Origin: Weizmannia acidilactici
Lineage (GTDB): Bacteria > Bacillota > Bacilli > Bacillales > Bacillaceae_C
Assembly: GCF_008974225.1 (NCBI RefSeq)
Contig: NZ_BKZR01000032.1
Location: 1 to 42,079, forward strand
Direction: 5' to 3'
Length of the DNA: 42,079 bases
The translations under genes and the position numbers were made by a program. Positions within the stretch are counted from its first letter, which is position 1; every line of letters begins with the position of its first letter. The notes under the pieces are model-generated. The model ran no database searches. It was not told the origin of the DNA and was given only the letters and a program-made list of their open reading frames with translations. Shown piece after piece: positions 7,333 to 15,686 of the stretch.

Positions 7333-8781
7333 TCACTCCGTTTTTACCGGAATGGCGGCTGCTTTATGTCTGAACAAGAGGCTTGCCGCGATAAATCCTG
7401 CGCATGAAATCAAAATCGGCAGCACGACCGTATGCATGCCGAACGGGTTCGGATGGAGCCGGTCAAACAAAATATAAGAGCCCATGCCAAGCACCATGGA
7501 AGCAACGGCGCCGTATTTGTTGCCTTTCTTCCAATACAGCCCGAATATCACCGGCCAAATAAATACGGATTCCAATCCGCCGAAGGAAAACAAATTGAGC
7601 CACACAATCAGGTTCGGCGGGCTGAGGGAGAGCAGTACAACAATGATCCCCATCGCCGCGGTCACGCCGAAACTGGCCGCCTTGATATGTTTGATGGAAG
7701 CGTTTCGTTTCACATAATTTAAATAAATATCCTTCACAAGCGCGGAGCTGACCAAAATCAGTAGGGCATCAACAGTCGACATAATGGCAGCCATCGGGGC
7801 GGCGAGGACAATACCGGCAAAAAATGGCGGCAGCACCTTCATGGACAAAAGCGGCATCACCGTATCCGGTATTTTCACGCCGGGCATGACGGCACGCGCC
7901 ATAACACCGATTAAATGCATGCCGAGCATGATGAAGCCGACGACAATGGTTCCAATGATAATTGCCCTGTGCATCGCCTGTGAATTTTTATAAGACATTG
8001 CGCGCACCGTAATTTGCGGCAAACCGGCCACACCGACTCCGACCAAAATCCAAAAGGACGATACGTATACAGGCTTGAGCCCATGGCCAACACCGAACGG
8101 GGTAATCAAATCCGGATTTTGCGCGGCTAGCTTGGTCATGATATGGTCCATGCCGCCGCCCGCTTTGACCGTAGCCACGAATAAAATCAATGTCCCCGTA
8201 AACATCACAACGCCCTGGACCGCATCGGTAACCGCGACAGCCCTGAATCCGCCGACAATCACAAATAAAGTGACCGAAGCGGCAAAAATCAACAGGGATG
8301 CCGTATACGACATACCGGTCAGCGATTCAACGAGCCGCGCGCCGCCGATCCACTGCGCCGTCATGGACGAAAAAAGGAAAATGATGATGCTTAAAGCCGA
8401 TAAAATAACAACCGCATCGCTCTGGTAACGCCCTTTTAAAAAATCAATCAACGTGACCGCTTCGTATTTACGCGCCATGATAGCAAATTTTTTCCCGAGC
8501 ACCATCAGGACGAAATAGCCTGTTGAAAGTTGCGCCATGGCTAGCAGCACCCAGCCGAGCCCCTGCGTGTATGCCACGCCCGGTCCGCCGATGAAACTGC
8601 TCGCGCTTCCGTACGTTGCCACCATTGTCATTGCGAGGATAAAACCACCTAGCTGCCGTTCCCCGAGAAAATACTCCTGTACAAAGGAGTGTGTTTTGAT
8701 GACGTATTGATTGGCCCAGAAACCAACGGCAAAAATGGTAATAAGAAAAATAAGCAATGGGGTAATGACCGGCCAATTCAT
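7333..8781 (-). CDS. panF: Sodium/pantothenate symporter (SSS family)
   Basis: A 482-residue integral membrane protein of the sodium:solute symporter family with about 13 hydrophobic helices. The region with ATYGSASSFIGGPGVAYTQGLGW and the later GVGVAGLPQ are typical of PanF-type pantothenate permeases. It would take up pantothenate, the precursor of coenzyme A, together with Na+. The start overlaps the stop of the YhdT-like gene by four bases, the same yhdT-panF pairing seen in Escherichia coli, which strongly supports the assignment. Other SSS substrates cannot be excluded by sequence alone. A 7-base-pair inverted repeat (7268-7274 with 7291-7297) lies downstream but lacks a T run. Confidence 0.85.
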   Translation of the reverse strand: MNWPVITPLLIFLITIFAVGFWANQYVIKTHSFVQEYFLGERQLGGFILAMTMVATYGSASSFIGGPGVAYTQGLGWVLLAMAQLSTGYFVLMVLGKKFAIMARKYEAVTLIDFLKGRYQSDAVVILSALSIIIFLFSSMTAQWIGGARLVESLTGMSYTASLLIFAASVTLFVIVGGFRAVAVTDAVQGVVMFTGTLILFVATVKAGGGMDHIMTKLAAQNPDLITPFGVGHGLKPVYVSSFWILVGVGVAGLPQITVRAMSYKNSQAMHRAIIIGTIVVGFIMLGMHLIGVMARAVMPGVKIPDTVMPLLSMKVLPPFFAGIVLAAPMAAIMSTVDALLILVSSALVKDIYLNYVKRNASIKHIKAASFGVTAAMGIIVVLLSLSPPNLIVWLNLFSFGGLESVFIWPVIFGLYWKKGNKYGAVASMVLGMGSYILFDRLHPNPFGMHTVVLPILISCAGFIAASLLFRHKAAAIPVKTE

Positions 8782-9062
8782 GGCTCGCCCCCCTTTTCGC
8801 CATCAAAAGGAATGTCACGGAAAAAGAATTTGACCAGTACGATGACAAGCAGCGTGACAACGATGTATCCGGCAATGCAGCTGTAAAAAAACCATGCGGG
8901 CATCCCAAACACATAATGGAACGATTTTACGGGGCGCGAACCGAGCCCGTAAGCAAAACCGTACCACCATAAAAAATTAAACACGACAAGCCCGACGCCG
9001 ATTAGAGCCTCCTTGTGCGCCTGTTTAAATCTTTTATCTTCTGTTTCCAGTCTTTTTTTCAA
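8778..9062 (-). CDS. yhdT: YhdT-like small membrane protein (DUF997)
   Basis: A 94-residue protein with two predicted membrane helices (around LIGVGLVVFNFLWWYGFAYGLG and FYSCIAGYIVVTLLVIVLVKFFF). The WWYGFAYGLG and GMPAWFFYSC segments are typical of DUF997/YhdT, which accompanies PanF. Its role is unknown; a small subunit or folding partner of the symporter is an inference from the conserved pairing. The start overlaps the upstream gene by four bases and its stop overlaps panF by four, so the three genes are translationally coupled. Confidence 0.85.
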   Translation of the reverse strand: MKKRLETEDKRFKQAHKEALIGVGLVVFNFLWWYGFAYGLGSRPVKSFHYVFGMPAWFFYSCIAGYIVVTLLVIVLVKFFFRDIPFDGEKGGEP

Positions 9063-10174
9063 GGTGTGCCTTCCTTTCCATTTACTTGTTTAGCCGCCGG
9101 TAGCCTGCGCTTAAACAGCCACCTTAATACGGGCGGCACCGCTGTTAAAATGAAGAAAATCCGGAACATTTGATAGGATGAAACAACCGATAGATTCGCA
9201 TGGACTTCCTGCGCCAAAAGCCCCATCTGGTCCATCCCCCCTGGCGCAACGCTCAGGAAACTTGTTACCACTGACGCTCCGTATAATTTTACAAGAATAA
9301 ATCCGAGAAAAAATGAAGCCGTGATTAACCCGGCGCCCGTTAAGATAGAGAGGGAACTGACCCTTGCTTTATTTTTCAATTGTTCCGGTTTCATCATCAA
9401 TCCGAGGTAAGCGCCCATTAAGATTTGTGAAATATCAATGAACAATTGCGGCAAACGGCTTCCACCGACCCCGGCGAGATTCAGCAGGCAGGTGGCAAGA
9501 ATCGGCCCGAGCAGGAAAGGTGTCGGCAGTTTCAATTTTTTCCCGAGCATACCGAAGACGGTGCACATAACGGCAAAAAGGAAAATATTCGGGGACAGGT
9601 CATGCCAGCTGCCAGCTGTATGCCGAACGGCTTCCCCTGTGCCCGGGCCATGAAAAAGCGGGCTAAACACAAGGAGCGGGATGCAAAACACAATCATGAG
9701 CAGCCTTGTCACCTGGATAAAGGTCACCACGGTCAGGTCAATGCCTTTCATTTCTTCCGCCAATGTGACCATTTGTGATAAGCCGCCCGGTATGCTGCCG
9801 GTTAAAATCGTCGGATAGTTGATTCCGGTCGCTTTCGACACCACCCAGGCAAAAGCGGCGCTCGCAAGCAGCAAAAGCACCGTAACGGAAAGCATGAGCG
9901 GCAGCTGCAGCACCATTTCCTTGATCGCCTGCTTCGTAAAAGACAGCCCGATCGTATAGCCTACAATAATAAGCCCTGCATTACGCAACTGTTGCGGCCA
10001 GTACAGCCTCACCTTTCCGATCCGCGAACCGGCCATGACGGCGGCCAAAGATCCAAGCAACCACGGAAGCGGCAGATGGATAAGGCTGAACAAATAACCG
10101 CCTATAAGTGACCAGGCAAGCGTGAAAAGGATCCTTGCCGCCAGATGTTCCCCGTTGAAATACAGCGATTTCAT
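9059..10174 (-). CDS. AbrB-family (PF05145-type) membrane protein
   Basis: A 371-residue membrane protein made of two similar halves: each has repeated hydrophobic helices and a Gly-rich motif (LTGSIPGGLSQMVTLAEE in the first half, SVAPGGMDQMGLLAQE in the second). This internal repeat is typical of the AbrB family, once labelled ammonia monooxygenase; it is unrelated to the AbrB transcription factor. The function is not established. It is the first gene of a coupled trio with yhdT and panF (ATGA overlap), so a role tied to pantothenate or another organic acid is possible but only inferred. The ribosome site is weak (GAGTGATGG before the ATG). Confidence 0.8.
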   Translation of the reverse strand: MKSLYFNGEHLAARILFTLAWSLIGGYLFSLIHLPLPWLLGSLAAVMAGSRIGKVRLYWPQQLRNAGLIIVGYTIGLSFTKQAIKEMVLQLPLMLSVTVLLLLASAAFAWVVSKATGINYPTILTGSIPGGLSQMVTLAEEMKGIDLTVVTFIQVTRLLMIVFCIPLLVFSPLFHGPGTGEAVRHTAGSWHDLSPNIFLFAVMCTVFGMLGKKLKLPTPFLLGPILATCLLNLAGVGGSRLPQLFIDISQILMGAYLGLMMKPEQLKNKARVSSLSILTGAGLITASFFLGFILVKLYGASVVTSFLSVAPGGMDQMGLLAQEVHANLSVVSSYQMFRIFFILTAVPPVLRWLFKRRLPAAKQVNGKEGTP

Positions 10175-10262
10175 TCCATCACTCTTTCATTCTATTTCTG
10201 TTTTCATCTTAAAACTTGTTGGCGATTTTTTCAATCCTAACCAAAATTGGACATGTAAAATC

Positions 10263-10311
10263 AAAAAAGCGCCTGTTTTCGGCAGATGCTGGCACTGCCG
10301 AAAACAGGCGC
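10263..10311 (-). terminator. Strong intrinsic terminator of galU
   Basis: A perfect 16-base-pair stem (10269-10284 with 10296-10311) followed on the minus strand by TTTTTT. It separates galU from the AbrB-like operon. Confidence 0.9.
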
Positions 10312-10365
10312 CGATCGGTTACCGGGAAAACCGCAGGATGAGCGGCGGATAACAATCCATAGCCT

Positions 10366-11250
10366 TTATATAAGATGGTTTTTGATTTTCAACTGTAAAT
10401 CTTCGAGATACTTGAGCAGTTCATCCCGCAGATCGTCGCGGGTGAGCGCCATTTCAATCGTTGATTTGATAAAGCCGAACTTTTCTCCGACATCGTAGCG
10501 CTTCCCATCATATGCATAAGCATACACTTTTTGGATGCCATTCAGTTTTTCAATGGCATCGGTTAGCTGAATTTCGCCCCCGGAGCCGACCTGCTGCAGT
10601 TCTAGGAAATTAAAGACTTCCGGCGTTAAAATATAGCGCCCGATAATCGCCACATTGGACGGTGCCTCTTCCACTTTCGGCTTTTCGACAAAGCCTTTCA
10701 CGTCGTACAAACGACCCTTTTGGCCGAGCGGGTCAATGATGCCGTAGCGGTCCGTTTCTTCCCTTGGCACTTCCATGACCGCAATCACACTTGACTGGAC
10801 TTCTTCAAATACATCTATCATTTGTTTTAAACAAGGCGGTTCGGCCTGAATGATATCGTCGCCAAGCAGCACCGCAAACGGTTCATTCCCGATAAATTTG
10901 CGCGCACACCAAATGGCATGCCCCAGCCCTTTAGGTTCTTTTTGCCGGATATAATGGATATCCACTTCGGCAGGCTGACGCACTTTTTCAAGCAGATCGA
11001 ATTTTTCTTTTGCAATCAAATTATCTTCCAATTCAAAAGCATGGTCAAAATGATCTTCAATCGCCCGTTTTCCTTTCCCGGTTACGATGATGATGTCTTC
11101 AATGCCCGAGTCTATTGCCTCTTCCACAATATATTGGATCGTAGGCTTGTCGACAATCGGAAGCATTTCTTTCGGCATCGCCTTTGTTGCAGGCAGAAAA
11201 CGTGTGCCTAAACCGGCTGCCGGGATAATCGCCTTTTTGATTTTCTGCAT
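10366..11250 (-). CDS. galU: UTP-glucose-1-phosphate uridylyltransferase
   Basis: This enzyme makes UDP-glucose from UTP and glucose-1-phosphate, for teichoic acid glucosylation, glycolipids and exopolysaccharide. The 294-residue protein opens with the nucleotidyltransferase signature IPAAGLGTRFLPATKAMPKEMLP, followed by IVDKPTIQYIVEEA and FAVLLGDDI (metal-binding Asp region), then GYVEKP-like KGFVEKP and GEIQLTDAI, all characteristic of GalU/GtaB. GAGGTGAT precedes the ATG. It is probably monocistronic with its own strong terminator. Confidence 0.96.
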   Translation of the reverse strand: MQKIKKAIIPAAGLGTRFLPATKAMPKEMLPIVDKPTIQYIVEEAIDSGIEDIIIVTGKGKRAIEDHFDHAFELEDNLIAKEKFDLLEKVRQPAEVDIHYIRQKEPKGLGHAIWCARKFIGNEPFAVLLGDDIIQAEPPCLKQMIDVFEEVQSSVIAVMEVPREETDRYGIIDPLGQKGRLYDVKGFVEKPKVEEAPSNVAIIGRYILTPEVFNFLELQQVGSGGEIQLTDAIEKLNGIQKVYAYAYDGKRYDVGEKFGFIKSTIEMALTRDDLRDELLKYLEDLQLKIKNHLI

Positions 11251-11277
11251 ATTTCTATCACCTCTTTGTTAAACAAT

Positions 11278-11295
11278 CCCCACTTTCGAATGGGG
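11278..11295 (-). other. Short hairpin between nnr and galU
   Basis: CCCCA and TGGGG pair around an 8-base loop just downstream of nnr. It has only a poor T tract on the minus strand, so it may be a weak terminator or attenuator ahead of galU. Confidence 0.35.
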
Positions 11296-11315
11296 TGGCG
11301 CTTCTCTTTTTCAGA

Positions 11316-12770
11316 CTAATTTACGCAAAGCTTTTCCAATTTATGCATGACTCTTGGGAGCAGTTGGGAAAAATCATGTGCTGTGAGCGTTGCAGCGCCG
11401 TTTTCCCGGATCCAAAGGTCTGCGCAGGCGCCGTGTATGTAAACGGCATTCGCAACCGCTTCTTTGATGTTATCATGCGTACATATATTTGCCAAGAGCA
11501 TGCCTGTCAGTGTATCTCCGCTTCCACCTTTTGCCAGGCTGCCGTTGCCGGTCGGGTTTACAATGCCGCTGCCGTCCGGAAAAGCAATAACCGCGTACTG
11601 TCCTTTCAATACGACAACAACGCCCTGTTCCCGTGCATAAGCTGAAGCAAGCCGGATCCGGTCGGCCGCAATGGTTTTAGAAGGTATATCTATCATACGC
11701 GAAAATTCTCCCGGGTGCGGCGTTACAATCACTGGTGCCGTCCTTTTCGGGTACGTCCTTTTGCTTAACGCCCCTGCATCAAGCACGACCGGCAACGGTT
11801 CTTGAAATGCAGCAGCAATAAAGGCTTCAAACGCCTCATTCGGTTCAATCCCCGGACCGATGGCAATCCCGGCAAATTTTTGGCCAAGGTCTCCGATTTT
11901 CTTTGAAAAATCCCTTTGAATATAAGTTGCTTCCGGTACGAGCGCGGCGATTACATTTTTGGCGCCGCTTTCCGTAAATACCGACAGCTTTCCAATGCCC
12001 ATCCGCATGGCGCCGATTGCAGCCAGTGCCGCGCTGCCCGGCATATCATCGCTCCCGGCAACCAAAAGCCCTGTGCCGTATGTACCTTTATGTACATTGC
12101 CGTCCCGTTTCGGCAGCGTGCGGGCAACATCCTCTTCCGTCCACACCTTCCATGTGGAAGTCTGCGGCAAACCGATATCAATAACCCGGGTCTCCCCAAA
12201 ATAATCGGAAGAAGGGAATAAAAAACTTGACGGCTTAAACCCGTGTAGCGAAAATGTGTAATCCGCACGAACCGCGTGTTCATCCGCCTCGCCCGTATCG
12301 CTCGCCGCACCCGTCGGCACATCAATCGCCACAACTTTCGCACCTTGCGCATTGATCCATTTTGTGACATCCTTTAGCTCCCCCCTTAACGGAAGCTTCA
12401 CACCGACGCCGAGCAGCCCGTCAATGATCCAGTCGTATTTTTTTCCTTGGCCAAAAGGGGTCTCTTCAAAGCCGCACGCTTTAAAATAGGAAAAATGCTG
12501 TGAAGCTTCTTTTGTTTGCGGCAGCCCTAACGGAAAAATCAAGTCCGCTTTGTATCCGTTCAGCTTTAAATAACGGGCAAGCACGATCCCGTCGCCGCCG
12601 TTGTTTCCTTCGCCGGAAAGGATGGCAACGTCTTCCTCTTTCGAAAGCAACGGGGCGAGTTCCCGGTACAAGCCGCTCCCGGCATTTTCCATCAACGCAA
12701 ACGTTTCCATTCCTAAAGAAGCAGCCAATTGATCCGCCTCTTTGAGTTCCCTGCTTGTATAAATATACAT
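11316..12770 (-). CDS. nnr: Bifunctional NAD(P)H-hydrate epimerase/dehydratase
   Basis: A metabolite-repair enzyme that restores damaged NADHX and NADPHX. The N-terminal YjeF_N epimerase domain (about 1-210) shows MENAGSGLY and the loop GEGNNGGDGIVLARYL. The C-terminal ribokinase-like ADP- or ATP-dependent dehydratase domain (about 225-484) shows VTPHPGEFSRM and NPTGNGSLAKGGSGDTLTGML, the latter holding the catalytic Asp and nucleotide-binding glycines. An ATG exists upstream at 12827, but GGAGGTG seven bases before the ATG at 12770 is the better start, giving 484 residues. Both halves appear intact. Confidence 0.93.
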   Translation of the reverse strand: MYIYTSRELKEADQLAASLGMETFALMENAGSGLYRELAPLLSKEEDVAILSGEGNNGGDGIVLARYLKLNGYKADLIFPLGLPQTKEASQHFSYFKACGFEETPFGQGKKYDWIIDGLLGVGVKLPLRGELKDVTKWINAQGAKVVAIDVPTGAASDTGEADEHAVRADYTFSLHGFKPSSFLFPSSDYFGETRVIDIGLPQTSTWKVWTEEDVARTLPKRDGNVHKGTYGTGLLVAGSDDMPGSAALAAIGAMRMGIGKLSVFTESGAKNVIAALVPEATYIQRDFSKKIGDLGQKFAGIAIGPGIEPNEAFEAFIAAAFQEPLPVVLDAGALSKRTYPKRTAPVIVTPHPGEFSRMIDIPSKTIAADRIRLASAYAREQGVVVVLKGQYAVIAFPDGSGIVNPTGNGSLAKGGSGDTLTGMLLANICTHDNIKEAVANAVYIHGACADLWIRENGAATLTAHDFSQLLPRVMHKLEKLCVN

Positions 12771-12918
12771 CAGTACACACCTCCATCCCGATAGTTTTAT
12801 TGTAACACTGGCAGCGCGCAGGAACATAAAATTTGCGATTTTAGAATCCTTTTCTTGTTTTGTACGTATGTATTTGAAGGAATGCTTTTGATAAGATTTT
12901 AGAAAAGGGGTGCAATGA

Positions 12919-13338
12919 ATGAAACGGACCGGTGAAATCGTGCTGAGTGTGATTGGGGCGATCTTAAACGGGCTTGCCGCGCTGATGGTGATTTTTGTCG
13001 CGGCTGTGCTGAAAAACCAGGATTTTGTAAACCAATTTCAAAAGGAAATCAATAACGAACCCGCTTTGCAGCAAGCCGACGTTCAAAAAGCATTGGATAC
13101 GTTCCAGGCACTCGGCTGGGGCCTTGCGGTAATCCTTGCCATCGGCATGGTGCTCGGCATTGTTGCAGCTGTAAAACTAAGGGGCAATAAAGGCCCAAAA
13201 CTGGCAGGCATTTTGCTGATTATCGGGGCTTTGCTCATGTTCTTTTTTTCCATCGGGATCGGCTGGCTTCCGGCATTGCTTTATCTGATCGCCGGCACTA
13301 TGAGCCTTGTACGAAAAGTGCCGAAAGCAATTGATTAA
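12919..13338 (+). CDS. DUF4064 membrane protein
   Basis: A 139-residue protein with an N-terminal hydrophobic helix, an extracytoplasmic segment of about 40 polar residues (NQFQKEINNEPALQQADVQKAL) and three further membrane helices. The opening MKRTGEIVLSVIGAI and the RGNKGPKLAGILLIIGALL segment are characteristic of DUF4064. Function is unknown. AAAGGGG lies before the ATG. It is monocistronic, divergent from nnr, and followed by a clear terminator. Confidence 0.8.
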   Translation: MKRTGEIVLSVIGAILNGLAALMVIFVAAVLKNQDFVNQFQKEINNEPALQQADVQKALDTFQALGWGLAVILAIGMVLGIVAAVKLRGNKGPKLAGILLIIGALLMFFFSIGIGWLPALLYLIAGTMSLVRKVPKAID

Positions 13339-13347
13339 CGGGACATA

Positions 13348-13380
13348 AGCCTTTCTTTCTTAAAGGGGAAAGGCTTTTTT
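13348..13380 (+). terminator. Intrinsic terminator of the DUF4064 gene
   Basis: AGCCTTTC (13348-13355) pairs with GAAAGGCT (13368-13375) and is followed by six T. Confidence 0.85.
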
Positions 13381-13491
13381 CCATATTCCCCGGCAAATAT
13401 GATAGAATAGAAACAAATATCGTTTCAATATTCCGCCATCAAGGAAACCTGTTTGCAGCCGATCGATTATTCTTAAAGGAGATGGAGAAAG

Positions 13492-14271
13492 ATGGGTTTA
13501 TTGCATAAAGGTGTAACGATTTTGGCATTTGATGAAACGTACGACGACCAGAAAACAGTCCAGTCTTTTACACATGAAACCATTAATCTAAAAAACTTGC
13601 ACCATACGAATCTTTTTTGCGAAGAAGATTCCCTCCGCAAAATTGAAGCCGCACTGAAACGCCGTACGCAAAGGGGCATTACTTTTCTCGGCAGCGGCAA
13701 CTACCACTATGTTTCTTCTCTGCTTTTAAAAGAGGCGCCAAAGCCTTTCACCCTTGTGCTGTTCGACAATCATCCCGACATGGATAACGGTTTTGAACAA
13801 AAAATGCTCTCATGCGGGTCTTGGGTCTCTTACGCCCTGAAAACCAACCCGCTTCTTGAAAAAGTGGTCATGATCGGACCGACTTCGATTCAAGCACACT
13901 TCCGCCCTCCGTATTCCGTCCAAATTTTCCCTTTTACGAAACAGCATCATGAAGACCGTAATTTGGTTTTATCAGCCATCCATACCGATATGACCTACAT
14001 CAGCATTGATAAAGATGTCCTTGATCCGGATTTTGCCGAAACAAACTGGGACCAGGGCGTAATGGACAAGCAGGAACTATTTTCGTATATAGCAGCTATT
14101 CTCGAAGAAAAACAGGTTTTCGGCATTGATATATGCGGGGAAACCCCAGTCTCACCAGCCGAACGCTTTTTGCCGCATGCTTCCGGCATCATCCGTAAAA
14201 ATGATGCGGTCAACGCAGAAATATTGGCACTGTGCCTGCAGGCGGAACCCCGACACGTTGTTGGTGCATAA
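13492..14271 (+). CDS. Arginase-family (ureohydrolase-fold) protein
   Basis: A 259-residue protein with three remnants of the binuclear metal motifs of arginases: GSGNYHY (residues near 64-70, replacing the usual GGDHS), LFDNHPDMD (near 92-100, matching D-x-H-x-D) and SIDKDVLDP (near 168-176, matching S-x-D-x-D-x-x-D-P). All the metal-ligand types are therefore present, but the loops differ from true arginase, agmatinase and formiminoglutamase. It probably hydrolyses a guanidino or amidino compound; the substrate is not identifiable. The start follows AAGGAGATGGAGAAAG. It stands alone between a terminator and the threonine operon. Confidence 0.75.
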   Translation: MGLLHKGVTILAFDETYDDQKTVQSFTHETINLKNLHHTNLFCEEDSLRKIEAALKRRTQRGITFLGSGNYHYVSSLLLKEAPKPFTLVLFDNHPDMDNGFEQKMLSCGSWVSYALKTNPLLEKVVMIGPTSIQAHFRPPYSVQIFPFTKQHHEDRNLVLSAIHTDMTYISIDKDVLDPDFAETNWDQGVMDKQELFSYIAAILEEKQVFGIDICGETPVSPAERFLPHASGIIRKNDAVNAEILALCLQAEPRHVVGA

Positions 14272-14302
14272 AAATTTTTCCTACTTTTTTAAAAAGAAAG
14301 TC

Positions 14303-14331
14303 TTGATCTTCCTCTTTAATCATGTTTTAAT
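14303..14331 (+). promoter_or_regulatory. Candidate promoter of hom-thrC-thrB
   Basis: TTGATC, 17 bases, then TTTAAT, about 57 bases before the hom start. It is a moderate sigma-A match. No T-box leader or riboswitch was seen in the short leader. Confidence 0.4.
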
Positions 14332-14387
14332 GTCTACTATACAAAGACATTTGTTCTCTTCAAAAATACATAAAGAGGTGTGATCAA

Positions 14388-15683
14388 ATGAAAACGGACG
14401 TTTCAATCGGCTTGCTCGGCTTAGGGACCGTCGGCTGCGGCGTCGTCAAACTAATCCGCCAGCATCAGGAAGAACTAGTCCATCAGCTTGGATATGAAGT
14501 GAAGGTGAAACGCATATTGGTGCGCGACATCGAAAAAGACCGCGATATAGAAATTGATCCCGCCTCGATTACCTTAAATCCCGATGACATATTGAATGAT
14601 CCGGAAATTGATGTAGTGGTCGAAGTGATGGGTGGCGTCAACGAAGCTCGCCAATACATTATAAAGGCGCTGGAAAATAAAAAGCATGTTGTCACCGCCA
14701 ATAAAGATTTAATCGCTTTATACGGCCCGGAACTCCAGGAACTTGCCTGGAAAAACCAATGCGACCTACTGTATGAAGCGAGCGTCGGCGGCGGGATCCC
14801 GATTATCCGGGGACTGACTGACGGACTTGTTTCCGACCGGATCCAAAAAGTAATGGGCATTGTCAATGGAACAACGAATTTCATTTTGACGAAAATGATG
14901 GATGAAGGTGTTTCGTACGAAGAAGCGCTAAGAGATGCGCAGGCGCTTGGATTTGCCGAAGCCGACCCGACCGCGGATGTGGAAGGACTCGATGCGGCGA
15001 GGAAAATGGCGATTTTGGCAAGGCTTGCATTCTATACAAATGTAAAACTGGAAGATGTGGAGGTGGGAGGGATTACGAATCTATCATCGGAAGATTTGCA
15101 TTACGGGAAAACGCTCGGTTATACGATGAAGCTGATCGGTGTGGCGGAGTGCCAGGATGAGCAAATCGAAGTCTGCGTGCAGCCGACTTTTGTAGCCCAA
15201 AATCATCCGCTCGCTTCAGTCAAAAATGAATTCAACGCCGTCTATATCAACGGGGAAGCAATCGGAGAGGCGATGTTTTACGGTCCGGGCGCCGGAAGCA
15301 TGCCAACTGCAACAGCTGTGGTGAGCGATGTGGTCGCCGCCATTAAAAACATGCAGCTCGGTGTGAACGGCAGGAATTTGCGGGGCCCGCGCTTTGAACG
15401 GAAATTGATGCCGCTCGATCAGCGCTACGGTCAGTTTTATATCCGCTTGCATTTAAAGGATCAGGTCGGCGCTTTTTCAAAAATTACCTCTGCGTTCAGT
15501 GCATTGGACATCAGTTTTAAACGGATTTTGCAGACGCCTGATAAACGGGATGAACTTGCGGAAATCATCATTGTAACCCATAAAGTTTCGCTTGACCGTT
15601 TCCAAAAAGTACTGCTGCAATTAAACGAAATGCCTGTCGTTAAAGAAGTGAACAGCTATTACCTTGTTGAAGGAGAGGCGTAA
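14388..15683 (+). CDS. hom: Homoserine dehydrogenase
   Basis: Reduces aspartate semialdehyde to homoserine with NAD(P)H, the branch point to threonine and methionine. The 431-residue protein starts with the Rossmann motif GLLGLGTVGCGVVKLI, followed by VVEVMGG and TANKDLIA, then the catalytic region with GIVNGTTNFILTKM and ALGFAEADPTADVEG. The C-terminal about 85 residues (FYIRLHLKDQVGAFSKI onward) form an ACT domain, suggesting feedback control by threonine. GAGGTGTGATCAA precedes the ATG. It is three bases from thrC, forming the classic Bacillus order hom-thrC-thrB. Confidence 0.97.
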   Translation: MKTDVSIGLLGLGTVGCGVVKLIRQHQEELVHQLGYEVKVKRILVRDIEKDRDIEIDPASITLNPDDILNDPEIDVVVEVMGGVNEARQYIIKALENKKHVVTANKDLIALYGPELQELAWKNQCDLLYEASVGGGIPIIRGLTDGLVSDRIQKVMGIVNGTTNFILTKMMDEGVSYEEALRDAQALGFAEADPTADVEGLDAARKMAILARLAFYTNVKLEDVEVGGITNLSSEDLHYGKTLGYTMKLIGVAECQDEQIEVCVQPTFVAQNHPLASVKNEFNAVYINGEAIGEAMFYGPGAGSMPTATAVVSDVVAAIKNMQLGVNGRNLRGPRFERKLMPLDQRYGQFYIRLHLKDQVGAFSKITSAFSALDISFKRILQTPDKRDELAEIIIVTHKVSLDRFQKVLLQLNEMPVVKEVNSYYLVEGEA

Positions 15684-15686
15684 AAT

